DNA of 64,000 nucleotides from an uncultured Muribaculaceae bacterium (GCA_934661195.1 CAKUJD010000002.1:248001-312000), one strand, 5' to 3'. Shown: positions 32,923 to 43,561, counted from the stretch's first letter. Notes: generated from the letters alone by a model not told the origin. A program made the numbers and translations.

Positions 32923-33504
32923 TTACATATATAGCCTGTTTTCAATTATGTAGCGGTACACGTCGTCGGGCATGTAGTAGGCCATGTTGCGCATCTGCTT
33001 GAGGCCGGCGCGTATCTCGGTCGACGACACCTCCACAAGTGGGGCGTCGACCACTTTCACCCTGGCGCGCAGCTCCTTGGGTATCTCCACCTCATAGCCG
33101 CGGCGCGGATATATGAGTATGTGGTGCCGGGCGGCAATCTCGTCGTGCGACTTCCATTTGTCGAACACGCTCCAGTTGTCGGCGCCTATCACCAGCCAGA
33201 ACTCATCGTCGGGAAACCGGCGCTGAAGCTCGTTGAGGGTGTCGATTGTGTATGACGGGCGCTGCAGGCCGAATTCAAAGCCCGACGTCACCACATTGTC
33301 GAGCCGGCGGCTCACCAGTTCGGCCATCTTCAGCCGGTGCAGATCGTAGTCGCCGCCGAGTTCCCGCTTCAGCGGGTTTTGCGGCGACACCATTAGCCAC
33401 AGCTGGTCGAGCCCGGCTTGCTGGCTCACATAGTTGGCTATGATGGCGTGCCCAGTGTGGATGGGGTTGAACGACCCTCCGAATATGCCTATGCGCTTGC
33501 CCAT
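32923..33504 (-). CDS. nadD: Nicotinate-nucleotide adenylyltransferase
   Basis: Makes deamido-NAD from nicotinate mononucleotide and ATP. 193 residues with the nucleotidyltransferase motif GGSFNPIHTGH (9-19) and the C-terminal SSTEIR (160-165) that positions ATP. Typical length. It follows gmk by 11 bases, in line with the yicC-gmk-nadD order seen across Bacteroidales. Confidence 0.95.
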   Translation of the reverse strand: MGKRIGIFGGSFNPIHTGHAIIANYVSQQAGLDQLWLMVSPQNPLKRELGGDYDLHRLKMAELVSRRLDNVVTSGFEFGLQRPSYTIDTLNELQRRFPDDEFWLVIGADNWSVFDKWKSHDEIAARHHILIYPRRGYEVEIPKELRARVKVVDAPLVEVSSTEIRAGLKQMRNMAYYMPDDVYRYIIENRLYM

Positions 33505-33515
33505 GAGCGTAATGC

Positions 33516-34091
33516 TTAATTGATGAATTGCTTAATGAGGCTGCGCGTCTGCTCCACAGCGGTTGCCAGGTCGTCGTTCACCACGCGGTGGTCAAACTTG
33601 TCGGCAAACGTCAGCTCAAACTCGGCCTTTGCCACGCGCTTGGCAATCTCCTCGGCGCTGTCGGTGGCGCGGCCTTCAAGGCGGGCCTTGAGGGTGGCTA
33701 TGCTGGGTGGGGCTATGAATATCGACAGGGCCTCGCTGCCATACATCCGTTTCACGTTCACGCCGCCTTTCACGTCGATGTCGAGAATCACGTTGCGCCC
33801 GTCGCCGTTGATGCGCTCAATTTCACGCTTCAGCGTGCCGTAGTAGCGGCCTGGGTACACTTCTTCGTATTCGGCAAACTCGCCGCCTGCAATGGCTGCC
33901 TTAAACTGCTCCACCGTCATGAAGTAGTAGTTCACGCCGTCTTGCTCGCCGCGGCGGGGCTGGCGAGTGGTAGCCGAAATCGAGAACTCCAGCTTCAGGC
34001 TGTCGTCCTTTGTGAGTTCGCCTATTATGGTTGACTTTCCGGTGCCCGATGGCGCCGAGATTATTATCAGTTTTCCTCTCTGTTCTGCCAT
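33516..34091 (-). CDS. gmk: Guanylate kinase
   Basis: Phosphorylates GMP or dGMP with ATP. 191 residues with the P-loop SAPSGTGKST (12-21), the GMP-binding SATTRQPRRGEQDGVNYYF block (38-56) and IDVKGGVNVK near 100. Complete and typical. It lies 18 bases downstream of yicC. Confidence 0.95.
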   Translation of the reverse strand: MAEQRGKLIIISAPSGTGKSTIIGELTKDDSLKLEFSISATTRQPRRGEQDGVNYYFMTVEQFKAAIAGGEFAEYEEVYPGRYYGTLKREIERINGDGRNVILDIDVKGGVNVKRMYGSEALSIFIAPPSIATLKARLEGRATDSAEEIAKRVAKAEFELTFADKFDHRVVNDDLATAVEQTRSLIKQFIN

Positions 34092-34109
34092 ATCGCTGCT
34101 GTGTGATGG

Positions 34110-34988
34110 TTAAAGCACGTTGAGCACCTGCTCCTTTATTTGTTCCAGGTGGTCCTTCATACCCACCACTATCTTTTGCAGCTCGGCCTGGTTGGCTTTC
34201 GAGCCCATTGTGTTGATTTCGCGTCCCATTTCCTGGCTGATGAAGCCCAGCTTCTTGCCTTGTGCGTGGCCGTTTTCAAGCGTCTCAAGGAAGTAGTTGA
34301 GGTGGTTTTGCAGGCGCAGCTTCTCTTCGGTGATGTCAAGTTTCTCGATGTAGAATATCAGCTCCTGCTCAAAGCGGTTTTTGTCGTAGTCAACGCCTTC
34401 AAGGTGCTGCAGCGAGTCGAGGATGCGCGCCTTGATTTTCTCCACGCGCGACTCCTCGTAGGGAGCCACCTCATTGAGCAGCTGCTGTATTGCGGCTATC
34501 TTCTCCTCAAAGAACCCGCACAGGCGGTTGCCCTCCTGGGTGCGGAAGTCAACCAGCGCCTGAACGGCCTGACTAACCACCTCGCCCACTGCGGCCGTCT
34601 CCTCGTCGCTAATCTCCTCTGGGTTGGTGTCGGCTTTCAGCGCATCGGGCAGGCGCAGCAGGGTGGCATACCAGTCGCTGGGCTCGGCTATGCCCAGCTC
34701 CTGCGACATTTGCTCTATTTGCTGCTTGTACACCTTTAGCAGCGGGGTGTTGACGCTCACAGGCGCGGCTCCGTCGATGGCTTCGCAAAACACATACAGG
34801 TCCACTTTGCCACGCAGCAGCACCTTCGACACTCTGTTGCGCAAATCAAGCTCAAGACCACGGTAGGATTGAGGCAGTCGCACCGAGAGGTCCAACTGCT
34901 TACTGTTTAACGATTTGACTTCGGCGGTGATTTTCTTTCCGTTAATCACCTTTTCGGCCTTGCCAAATCCTGTCATTGATAATATCAT
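34110..34988 (-). CDS. YicC-family endoribonuclease
   Basis: A 292-residue YicC/YloC-family protein; the E. coli member is an endoribonuclease involved in sRNA turnover. Characteristic ends are MILSMTGFGKAE at the start and EMGREINTMGSKAN plus the final MKDHLEQIKEQVLNVL. The ATG at 34988 is preferred to 35048 because MTGFGKAE is the universal family N-terminus. It is the first gene of the six-gene run yicC-gmk-nadD-DUF5063-M18-mutase. Confidence 0.92.
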   Translation of the reverse strand: MILSMTGFGKAEKVINGKKITAEVKSLNSKQLDLSVRLPQSYRGLELDLRNRVSKVLLRGKVDLYVFCEAIDGAAPVSVNTPLLKVYKQQIEQMSQELGIAEPSDWYATLLRLPDALKADTNPEEISDEETAAVGEVVSQAVQALVDFRTQEGNRLCGFFEEKIAAIQQLLNEVAPYEESRVEKIKARILDSLQHLEGVDYDKNRFEQELIFYIEKLDITEEKLRLQNHLNYFLETLENGHAQGKKLGFISQEMGREINTMGSKANQAELQKIVVGMKDHLEQIKEQVLNVL

Positions 34989-35284
34989 AGCTGAAAAATA
35001 TAATTTACAGTGATGTGAAACAATGCAATGCACTCGCCCACAAGCCAATGCGGCCGCTGTCGAGCGTCACTGCCTAAACTCGTTTGTAAAATTAACTATA
35101 AAATCAAACATAAGCAAGCATGCCACCGTGTTTATTCTTAGGCTTGCGGCGTGAAGCGGCGAAAAAATGAGCCCGCGCTCTATAATAAAGCCACACCGCC
35201 ATGCGTTATTACAGATAAACGAACTACATCTGCCCGCAGGCCGCCAGTGAGGCGCTGCATTCGGGCAATTTATTAACGTGTATT
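34989..35284. other. Divergent intergenic region yicC/galE
   Basis: 296 bases between two divergent genes. I find no full promoter; TACATCTG (35225-35232) is one base off a -7 box for galE. A structured stretch lies at 35231-35267 just upstream of galE. No gene is visible. Confidence 0.6.
35231..35267 (+). other. Branched hairpin upstream of galE
   Basis: TGCCC (35231-35235) pairs with GGGCA (35263-35267), GCAG (35236-35239) with CTGC (35255-35258), and CGCC (35242-35245) with GGCG (35251-35254). These form one bulged hairpin ending 17 bases before the galE ATG. It has no U-tract. Confidence 0.45.
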
Positions 35285-36319
35285 ATGAAAGGAAAAATTT
35301 TAGTCACCGGTGGAACGGGTTTCATTGGTTCTCACACCACGGTGGAGCTGCTCAACGCCGGCTATGAAGTGGTGATTATCGACAATTTGTCAAACAGCAA
35401 CCGTGATGTGCTCGACGGCATTGAGCGCATCACGGGCAAGCGCCCCGTGTTTGTGGAAGGCGACTGCTGCTGTATGGCCACGCTCGAAAAACTGTTTGAA
35501 GACAACCCCGGCATAAACGGTATCATCGACTTTGCGGCGAGCAAGGCCGTGGGCGAGTCGGTGCATAAGCCCATACTGTATTACCGCAACAATTTGAACA
35601 TACTGCTCAACCTGCTCGACCTCATGCCGCGTTATGGCGTAAAGGGATTCGTGTTCTCATCGTCGTGCACCGTCTATGGCGAGCCCGATATGAACCCCAT
35701 CACCGAGGCTGCGCCCACCAAGAAGGCGACTTCGCCCTATGGGGCCACCAAGCAGATTTCTGAAGACATAATTCGCGACGTGATTGCATCGGGTGCGCCC
35801 ATAAAGGCAATTCTGCTGCGCTACTTCAATCCCATCGGCGCCCATCCGAGTGCCGAAATCGGTGAACTGCCTAACGGCGTTCCGCAAAACCTGGTGCCCT
35901 ACATCACCCAGACGGCCATCGGCATACGCAAGGAACTCAGCGTGTTTGGCAACGACTACGACACCCCCGACGGCTCGTGCATACGCGACTTTATCAACAT
36001 CGTCGACCTGGCCAAGGCCCACGTCAAAGCACTCGAGCGCATGCTGGGCGGTGGCGGCGACGACAATCTGGAGGTGTTCAACATCGGCACCGGCGAAGGC
36101 GTGTCGGTGCTGCAACTCATTGACGTGTTCCAGAAGGCCACGGGTGTGAAGCTTCCCTACAAGATAGTAGGCCGCCGCGAGGGCGACATCACCAAGATTT
36201 GGGCCGACCCCACCAAGGCCAACACCGTGCTGGGCTGGAAAGCCCAGGTGCCGCTGGCCGACACCATGCTAAGCGCATGGAACTGGCAGAAGAAACTGCG
36301 CGAGCGCGGCGTGATGTAG
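35285..36319 (+). CDS. galE: UDP-glucose 4-epimerase
   Basis: Interconverts UDP-glucose and UDP-galactose (possibly the N-acetyl forms). 344 residues; NAD-binding GGTGFIGS (9-16), catalytic SSSCTVYG (125-132) and Tyr152-x3-Lys156 in PYGATK. The extended short-chain dehydrogenase length is normal. It closes the Leloir steps begun by galK and would supply precursors for surface polysaccharides. Transcribed alone and ended by a strong terminator. Confidence 0.95.
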   Translation: MKGKILVTGGTGFIGSHTTVELLNAGYEVVIIDNLSNSNRDVLDGIERITGKRPVFVEGDCCCMATLEKLFEDNPGINGIIDFAASKAVGESVHKPILYYRNNLNILLNLLDLMPRYGVKGFVFSSSCTVYGEPDMNPITEAAPTKKATSPYGATKQISEDIIRDVIASGAPIKAILLRYFNPIGAHPSAEIGELPNGVPQNLVPYITQTAIGIRKELSVFGNDYDTPDGSCIRDFINIVDLAKAHVKALERMLGGGGDDNLEVFNIGTGEGVSVLQLIDVFQKATGVKLPYKIVGRREGDITKIWADPTKANTVLGWKAQVPLADTMLSAWNWQKKLRERGVM

Positions 36320-36350
36320 GAATCTTGCCGGAGCTTTATAAACTCACACG

Positions 36351-36387
36351 GGCGGAGTGCCACAAAATCAGGCGCTCCGCCTTTTTT
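36351..36387 (+). terminator. Terminator of galE
   Basis: GGCGGAGTGCC (36351-36361) pairs with GGCGCTCCGCC (36371-36381), one G-T wobble, nine-base loop, followed by six T. Confidence 0.88.
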
Positions 36388-36410
36388 GCCCCCTCGCGCC
36401 GGCGCGCACA

Positions 36411-36442
36411 TTTGGCAGTTAGTGCGTAAAATCGTAAATTTG
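36411..36442 (+). promoter_or_regulatory. Promoter of lepA
   Basis: TTTG (36411-36414), 20 bases, TAAATTTG (36435-36442): both elements exact, 37 bases before the ATG. Confidence 0.7.
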
Positions 36443-36479
36443 CAGAAACTAAACATTTTTCAGAACACTACACTCATCG

Positions 36480-38267
<1,788 letters not shown>

Positions 38268-38419
38268 CATGGTTTAGCCATTAGGCAGGGTTGAAGTTGA
38301 CGCAGAAATGTTGAAGCGTGGTGCTGAAGCCAAACGGCTGTGTCGGCCTCAAGCGGCACTTGTGTTGTTGTTTGGATATTGACCAATAACGTTTTTTAGT
38401 AGATATAAACGCATTGAAT

Positions 38420-38983
38420 ATGAAGAGTTTTGGACCGAAGGCTTGGCTTTTGCCACAGCCTGTGCTGATAATCGGCACATACGATGGTAATGGCCGCCCC
38501 AACGCAATGAATGCCGCATGGGGCGGACAGTGGGACTATCACGAGATTATGATTTCCTTGGGCAGCCATGCCACCACAGCCAATCTTGACCGTTGCGGCG
38601 AATTCACAGTGGCCTTCGCCACTGCCGACACTATGGCCGAAGCCGACTATGTGGGCCTCGTGAGCGCGAAAAACGACCCTGGCAAAATGGCGAAGACCGG
38701 CTGGACTGCCGTGAAGGCTGGCAGCGTCGATGCTCCGCGTTTCACCTGTTTTCCACTTACGCTCGAGTGCCGCGTTAAGCAAAAGATAGGAGAGTCGAAG
38801 TCGGGCTACAATCTGGTGGCCGAGATCGTTGACGTGGTGTGCGACGAAAACTACATTAATGCCGACGGCGTACCCGACATAGAAAAGATGAACCTCATCA
38901 CATTCGACCCCATGGCCAACGGCTACGTGGCCCTTGGTAAGCGTGTGGGTGACGCCTTCAGTGCCGGAAATGCACTCAAATAG
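38420..38983 (+). CDS. Flavin reductase family protein (FMN-binding)
   Basis: A 187-residue split-barrel flavoprotein. The N-terminal PQPVLIIGTYDGNGRPNAMN and AWGGQWDYHEIMISL segments match the flavin-reductase-like domain, in which the barrel binds FMN. It could reduce flavin for a partner oxygenase or act as a stand-alone reductase; no partner is adjacent. The ATG at 38420 is used; a TTG two codons upstream is possible. No promoter is evident in the 152-base gap after lepA. Confidence 0.85.
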   Translation: MKSFGPKAWLLPQPVLIIGTYDGNGRPNAMNAAWGGQWDYHEIMISLGSHATTANLDRCGEFTVAFATADTMAEADYVGLVSAKNDPGKMAKTGWTAVKAGSVDAPRFTCFPLTLECRVKQKIGESKSGYNLVAEIVDVVCDENYINADGVPDIEKMNLITFDPMANGYVALGKRVGDAFSAGNALK

Positions 38984-39014
38984 CTGCAACTAAAATTCCA
39001 CACTGGCAAAATTC

Positions 39015-39051
39015 ACTGCCCTGCCACTGTTTAATCAGTCGGCAGGGCAGT
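39015..39051. terminator. Hairpin between convergent genes
   Basis: ACTGCCCTGCC (39015-39025) pairs perfectly with GGCAGGGCAGT (39041-39051). There is no T-run on either side, so termination strength is uncertain. Confidence 0.6.
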
Positions 39052-39106
39052 TATGGCATATATCTATGGGAATGGCAGGCCAACCTGTGAAGTTGGCAAA
39101 GATTGC

Positions 39107-40429
39107 TCAGTCGTCAAACCTCATCCACATGTCTTTGAAATTCACAACAAGTTTCTTGTGCGACATTAATAGAGGCAAGCCCAGCAAACAGTCATAATCA
39201 TCGTTCTGTGTAGGCGAAACAATGACTGGCACTTTCGGTAAATTATATTTCTTGCCCGAAACCGTATACGACCACGAAACAGGAATTGTCTTCACCACAG
39301 AAACGCCACCTACACCGGCTGAACGTATGGAGTCGGATGCTGTCTTATTATTGAAGCGCGTCTCATTCTTTGTATAGTAGCGGTATGTAAGCAATGTGCC
39401 TGCTGCACCAGTGTCGACATTTCCTTCTATTTGCTTATCAGTAAGCCCGTCAGTGAATAGCAGATGCAACCCATGCTGTGCCGAACGATAGAAGTTGGGG
39501 GCATAATCGGGCGTCATAGAACAAGAAGCTGGAATGATGAGCTGCATTTTATCGAAATCAAAATGGATCTCGTTTAATGGTATCATTGTCTGACTGCCAA
39601 TAACACACGAATAATCGAGTTCTTCAAACTTTTTGTTGGCCAAGGCATTGTCGGTCTTTATGTCAACCACAAAGAACGGCACGTTCCTGCAAACCACATC
39701 ACCAAGTTTTAGCGAATCCAATACGACAACGCTCTTGCTGTTTGCATGCGATATGCCAAGCATCTGTATGCTCTTTGTCGGTACGACGTCAGCCCCTATG
39801 CGCTGGGCAAATTCTGGGGTCATAATATTAATACCCGCTCCAGTATCAAATGTGCATTTCATGTTTTTCCCGTTGAAGTTTGCCAAAACATACAGCATCT
39901 CGGGTGTGTTGTTGTCGCTTAAGTGGCATGATAACGGAACGTTGACATCATGATTCGGTCTGCTTACTGTAAACGCACCAAATGCTGAAAGCTTAGAGTA
40001 AATGTCTTCATACCCTTCAAATGTCCCATTCACTGGTTGCCCGGCTTTTCGATATGCCTCATTAAGACTGTGCAGCAATGCCGATGCCTTAGCGTAATGC
40101 CCCAGCGACGCATAGTCCTCTGCCATGAAATACAATATTGAAGGAACCGATGAACTTAATTCATCTTGATAATGCTCGAGAATTTCAGTCCCATATTTAA
40201 TGGCGCTGTCGGGCTTGTTATAGAATTGGCTTATAAAAAACTTTGAAAGCGGCTTCATGAATGGGGTATGCAAATCCTTCCCCTCCGAAACATACAGATG
40301 CCTAAGCTCTGCCCAATCGCTGCTATTCATAGCCTCACCTATCCTCTCATCAATGCTTTTTGCTTGACCAAATAGGGTCAATGCTAACAAGATTGCCACT
40401 AATGCTGTGCTGATTCTTTTCGTTGTCAT
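39107..40429 (-). CDS. Exported aspartic protease with two DTG motifs (retropepsin-like)
   Basis: A 440-residue protein with signal peptide 1-22. A helical TPR-like N-terminal half (about 25-150) is followed by two retropepsin-like lobes: Asp195-Thr-Gly-Ala in KCTFDTGAGINIM and Asp339-Thr-Gly-Ala in GNVDTGAAGTLLTY. Each lobe is followed by a hydrophobic-hydrophobic-Gly element (CVIGSQ near 275; DCLLGLPLL near 415). One chain may thus supply both catalytic aspartates. The gene is visibly richer in A+T and uses more AAA, ATT and TTT-type codons than its neighbours, hinting at later acquisition. Substrate unknown. It has a -7 box upstream and converges on the flavin reductase gene. Confidence 0.82.
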   Translation of the reverse strand: MTTKRISTALVAILLALTLFGQAKSIDERIGEAMNSSDWAELRHLYVSEGKDLHTPFMKPLSKFFISQFYNKPDSAIKYGTEILEHYQDELSSSVPSILYFMAEDYASLGHYAKASALLHSLNEAYRKAGQPVNGTFEGYEDIYSKLSAFGAFTVSRPNHDVNVPLSCHLSDNNTPEMLYVLANFNGKNMKCTFDTGAGINIMTPEFAQRIGADVVPTKSIQMLGISHANSKSVVVLDSLKLGDVVCRNVPFFVVDIKTDNALANKKFEELDYSCVIGSQTMIPLNEIHFDFDKMQLIIPASCSMTPDYAPNFYRSAQHGLHLLFTDGLTDKQIEGNVDTGAAGTLLTYRYYTKNETRFNNKTASDSIRSAGVGGVSVVKTIPVSWSYTVSGKKYNLPKVPVIVSPTQNDDYDCLLGLPLLMSHKKLVVNFKDMWMRFDD

Positions 40430-40463
40430 ATGAGTTCTGCGCTCCTAATTATTTTTGCTTTTG

Positions 40464-40471
40464 CAAAGATA
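40464..40471 (-). promoter_or_regulatory. -7 box of the aspartic protease gene
   Basis: TATCTTTG on the minus strand, exact, 34 bases before the ATG. No -33 partner at normal spacing; the expected site is in the terminator stem of the neighbouring barrel gene. Confidence 0.45.
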
Positions 40472-40483
40472 ACTTTTTTTCAG

Positions 40484-40520
40484 AAAAAAACGTGAGCCCG
40501 CTATCGGCAGCGGGCTCACG
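40484..40520 (-). terminator. Terminator of the FadL-like barrel gene
   Basis: CGTGAGCCCGCT (40491-40502) pairs perfectly with AGCGGGCTCACG (40509-40520); on the minus strand it is followed by seven T. It lies 28 bases past the barrel stop. Confidence 0.88.
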
Positions 40521-40547
40521 TTAATGATATGTATAAACGTAATTAAA

Positions 40548-42152
40548 TTAGAATCTGAATCCTATTGTCAGCGACACGCGGTCGTTCTCATCGCTCACCG
40601 AGCTGCCAATGGCTGGAGCAGCATCGGTGCCCACAATCGGTGGAATGGCGCGATATTCGCTCTTGCGGCTCTTGTGCACGTAGGCCATGTCGAGGTAGAG
40701 CGACTTGTAGCGGTAGCCGGCGCCAAAGGTGTAGTATTGCGTGGTCTTGTCGAACTGGTAGGCCGGGTTGGTCGACACAGTCACAATGTTCTCCATGTCG
40801 TTCTTCACCTCGTCTTTCACTGGCGAAGTCTGGTAGGAGTATCCTGCACGCAGGCTGAAGTTAGGCGTCAGGCGGTATTCGCCACCTATCCTAATAATGT
40901 GGGTGGGCTGGTAGTACTGCTTGATTTGTGCGGTGGTCGACGGGTCGTTGTTGCCGTCGTCGTCGCCAACGCGCATCGTGGTGTTGCCCACATACTCATA
41001 GTCCATACTCAGCACGCCGCTGCGGCCAAACACGCCTGCCACGCTGCCTATGAAGCGCCAGGGGGTGTTGATGGTGTAGCGCGACTCGTTGTAATATCCT
41101 TCGTCGCCGGTCTCTTTCGAGCCGTTGTAGCTGAAGTTTTCGCCATTGCCGTTCACACCGCTCATCTCAAAGCTGCTGCAGGTCTTGTAGCTGTCCTTCA
41201 GGTGATAGTAGGTGGGGGTGTGGAATGCAAGGCCAATGCGCAGCTCGTTCACTGGCTTTAATATCACGCCAAGCTTAAAGTTATAGCCTGTGCCGCTTGT
41301 GCTCAGGTAGTTCTCATATCCGAAGTTGGTCTTGCCGCGCACAATGTTGCCCTCATCGCTGGTGTTGTCGTTGATGTAGGCGTTGGTCAGCGACTCGCCG
41401 TAATACATATACGAGTCGCGGCTGAGGTCGGTAATGCCGAAGCCCATGCCCCAATACACTGTGTTCTTTATGTTGCCGCCAAAGTTGATGCTGTATTCAT
41501 CTGTGTGGCCGCTTTCGTCGATTTCATATTCGCCAAAGCCGCTTGTGCCGCTGCCATACAAGCCCTGCAGCGAGCCGTCGCTGCGGCCGTTTATCAGATA
41601 GGAGTCATAGCTCAGGATGCCAATCCAGGGAGCGTAGCTGTCGTAGTAGGGGTTGTATGAGTCGGTGAATGTGAGGTTGCTTTTGTTCCAGTTGCCCGAA
41701 TTCAGCGCGCTTGCCACATAATTGGTCACCGATGTGGGCAGGTTGGCCATATTGCCGCGATAGTGGCGGTTGAATGAGTTGATGCGGCTGTACGAGAATC
41801 CCCAGTTGAAGTTGGGCATCACATCGTTGTTGAGGCGCATCGAGCCCACGTAGCCAAAGTTGTTGCAATTGAATTTAGTGGCGTCGCTTGTAATGCCTGC
41901 CGATTTCGACTGATTGAAGTCAAGGCCCAGGGTCAGGCCCAGATCGCTGCTGCGATACACGCCTATGCCTGCAGGGTTTTGGTTGAGTGTTGAAAGGTCG
42001 CCGCCGAGTGCGCCGTAGGCTCCGGCCATCGACATAAAGCGCGATGTGCCTCGCAGCTCGGTTTGCGACAATTGCAGTACATCGAATGCCGCTTGGGCAC
42101 TCACTGTCAAGGGTAGACCGCACACAAGCAGTCCTATGATTGATTTTTTCAT
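40548..42152 (-). CDS. Outer-membrane transport barrel, OmpP1/FadL-like
   Basis: A 534-residue outer-membrane protein with signal peptide 1-20 (TVSAQA). The start LQLSQTELRGTSRFMSMAGAYGALGGDLSTLNQNPAGIGVYRSSDLGL (quoted in part: GTSRFMSMAGAYGALGGDLS) is the conserved plug region of the FadL/TodX family as seen in Bacteroidota. Many beta-strands follow, ending in the aromatic strand DRVSLTIGFRF. FadL proteins import hydrophobic compounds; Bacteroidota members are often labelled hemin receptors without proof. It follows the Gly/Trp-rich gene by 65 bases on the same strand. Confidence 0.85.
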   Translation of the reverse strand: MKKSIIGLLVCGLPLTVSAQAAFDVLQLSQTELRGTSRFMSMAGAYGALGGDLSTLNQNPAGIGVYRSSDLGLTLGLDFNQSKSAGITSDATKFNCNNFGYVGSMRLNNDVMPNFNWGFSYSRINSFNRHYRGNMANLPTSVTNYVASALNSGNWNKSNLTFTDSYNPYYDSYAPWIGILSYDSYLINGRSDGSLQGLYGSGTSGFGEYEIDESGHTDEYSINFGGNIKNTVYWGMGFGITDLSRDSYMYYGESLTNAYINDNTSDEGNIVRGKTNFGYENYLSTSGTGYNFKLGVILKPVNELRIGLAFHTPTYYHLKDSYKTCSSFEMSGVNGNGENFSYNGSKETGDEGYYNESRYTINTPWRFIGSVAGVFGRSGVLSMDYEYVGNTTMRVGDDDGNNDPSTTAQIKQYYQPTHIIRIGGEYRLTPNFSLRAGYSYQTSPVKDEVKNDMENIVTVSTNPAYQFDKTTQYYTFGAGYRYKSLYLDMAYVHKSRKSEYRAIPPIVGTDAAPAIGSSVSDENDRVSLTIGFRF

Positions 42153-42217
42153 TATTGGTTTGCTAAATTATAATAGTCGTGTATAGAGTTTTTTTATCTG
42201 TGTGCATGTTGTGGGCA

Positions 42218-43561
42218 TTAGCGGCGATGGCCTCCGCCGCCCGAGAAGCCGCCGCCACCGCGGCTGCCGCCTCCAAACGAACCTCCTCCGAACGAACCTC
42301 CGCCGAACGAGCCGCTTGAGCTGCCGCCCCAACTGCGGCTGCCGCCCCAGCTCGACGATGAGCTTGAACTGCTGCGGTTGCTCTCCCAGCTGCGCGAGCC
42401 ATTGCTGTTGACAGTGGCAGTGCTGCGGCGCTCGGTGCTGGGCACATACACGCGCTCGGTGCTGTTGCCGCTGTTGCTGCGGTTCATGCTCTGCTGGCCG
42501 CCATACACGCTCTCGCGTGCGGTGCTGGTTGTCATCATGGGCCTGCGGCTCATGTTGCCCACATTGCCCACTGTGGCGCGGTTGCCGGCTGCGGTGGCTG
42601 TTGTGCTGCCAGTGGTGGCGTTGCCAAAGTTGCCGCTGCCGCGGTGTCCGGTCACTGTGGTGGTGCGCACGCCGCCGTTGTTGTAGTTGTTATTGTAGTT
42701 TGCAGCAGTCGATGTGCCAACGTTGCCGCGTGTGGCGCTGTTCACGCCCATCGGGCGGCGTCCAGATGTTGCGTTGCCGCTGTTGCCGGTGGCTGTGGCA
42801 AAGCCGTTGCGGCCGTTGTTGCCTATGCCCATCGGGCGGCGTCCTCCTTCAATGCGGCTGTCGCGGTAGGGGCGTCCGCCCCAAGCCCAGTCGTGTGCTG
42901 GTCCGCCCCAGTGTGGGCCACCCCAGCCCCAACCCGGGCCGTGCCAGCCCCAGTCGCAACCCCAGCTCCAGCCCCAATTCCAGCTGAAGAACGGGTCATA
43001 CCAGCCCCAGTTCCAGCCGGCGTAGAAGTGAGGGCCATACCATCCGCGGTAGAACCACGGGTCGTAGTAGGAGTAGGACCATGGTGAATACCAGCCGTCC
43101 CAGCCGAAGCCTATGGTCGGGCCCCACCATGTGGTGCCTATAGTGAGATTGACGCTTGGCGCACTGTCGTAGTACAGCGTCACCAGGTCGTTGTCGTTGC
43201 TGTTGATTATTATGTCGGGGTTATAGAAGCGCTCGATGCGCTGTGTGTTTGCAAAGTTGCCCTGCTCTGCCAGCGTGTCGATGCTGGCCGTGTCGGCATA
43301 GCTGTAGTTGCCGCGGCGGTTATACTCGTCCACATCACGGCCGTTCACAATATTGCTGCTCGGCTGAATGGTCACGGTGTAGGGCTGGTTGCTGCGCACC
43401 ACCACACGCTTGGGCTGCTGCTTTGTCACAGTGGTCTTGGCGGCTTTGTCGCCCGATGTGCTTGCATCGTAGTAGATGTCGTCGTAGTCTTGCGACCACG
43501 CAGGCATCGAGGCACTGCTCAATGCCATGAGTCCTAATAGTGTTAATAATCTGTACTTCAT
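42218..43561 (-). CDS. Exported low-complexity Gly/Ser/Asn/Trp-rich protein
   Basis: A 447-residue protein, signal peptide 1-23 (MPAWSQ). An acidic/Tyr N-terminus leads to a charged middle. A block very rich in Trp, Gly, Tyr, His and Pro then follows (roughly residues 145-235, with repeated WGW and GWG). After that comes an Asn/Gly/Thr/Ala-rich stretch with recurrent RRPM, a Ser-rich tract, and finally GGSFG repeats ending GGGGHRR. No enzymatic domain is visible. Proteins of this composition occur in Bacteroidota as surface or matrix proteins; function is unknown. Likely cotranscribed with the FadL-like gene. Confidence 0.75.
   Translation of the reverse strand: MKYRLLTLLGLMALSSASMPAWSQDYDDIYYDASTSGDKAAKTTVTKQQPKRVVVRSNQPYTVTIQPSSNIVNGRDVDEYNRRGNYSYADTASIDTLAEQGNFANTQRIERFYNPDIIINSNDNDLVTLYYDSAPSVNLTIGTTWWGPTIGFGWDGWYSPWSYSYYDPWFYRGWYGPHFYAGWNWGWYDPFFSWNWGWSWGCDWGWHGPGWGWGGPHWGGPAHDWAWGGRPYRDSRIEGGRRPMGIGNNGRNGFATATGNSGNATSGRRPMGVNSATRGNVGTSTAANYNNNYNNGGVRTTTVTGHRGSGNFGNATTGSTTATAAGNRATVGNVGNMSRRPMMTTSTARESVYGGQQSMNRSNSGNSTERVYVPSTERRSTATVNSNGSRSWESNRSSSSSSSSWGGSRSWGGSSSGSFGGGSFGGGSFGGGSRGGGGFSGGGGHRR
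42270..42314 (-). repeat. Three 15-base tandem units encoding GGSFG
   Basis: Units 42270-42284, 42285-42299 and 42300-42314 (CCTCCGAACGAACCT and close variants). They encode successive G-G-S-F-G pentapeptides near the C-terminus and could change number by slippage. Confidence 0.8.

Noticed and set aside
42270..42314. Short tandem units considered as a CRISPR or mobile repeat
   Set aside because: They are 15-base in-frame coding repeats without spacers.
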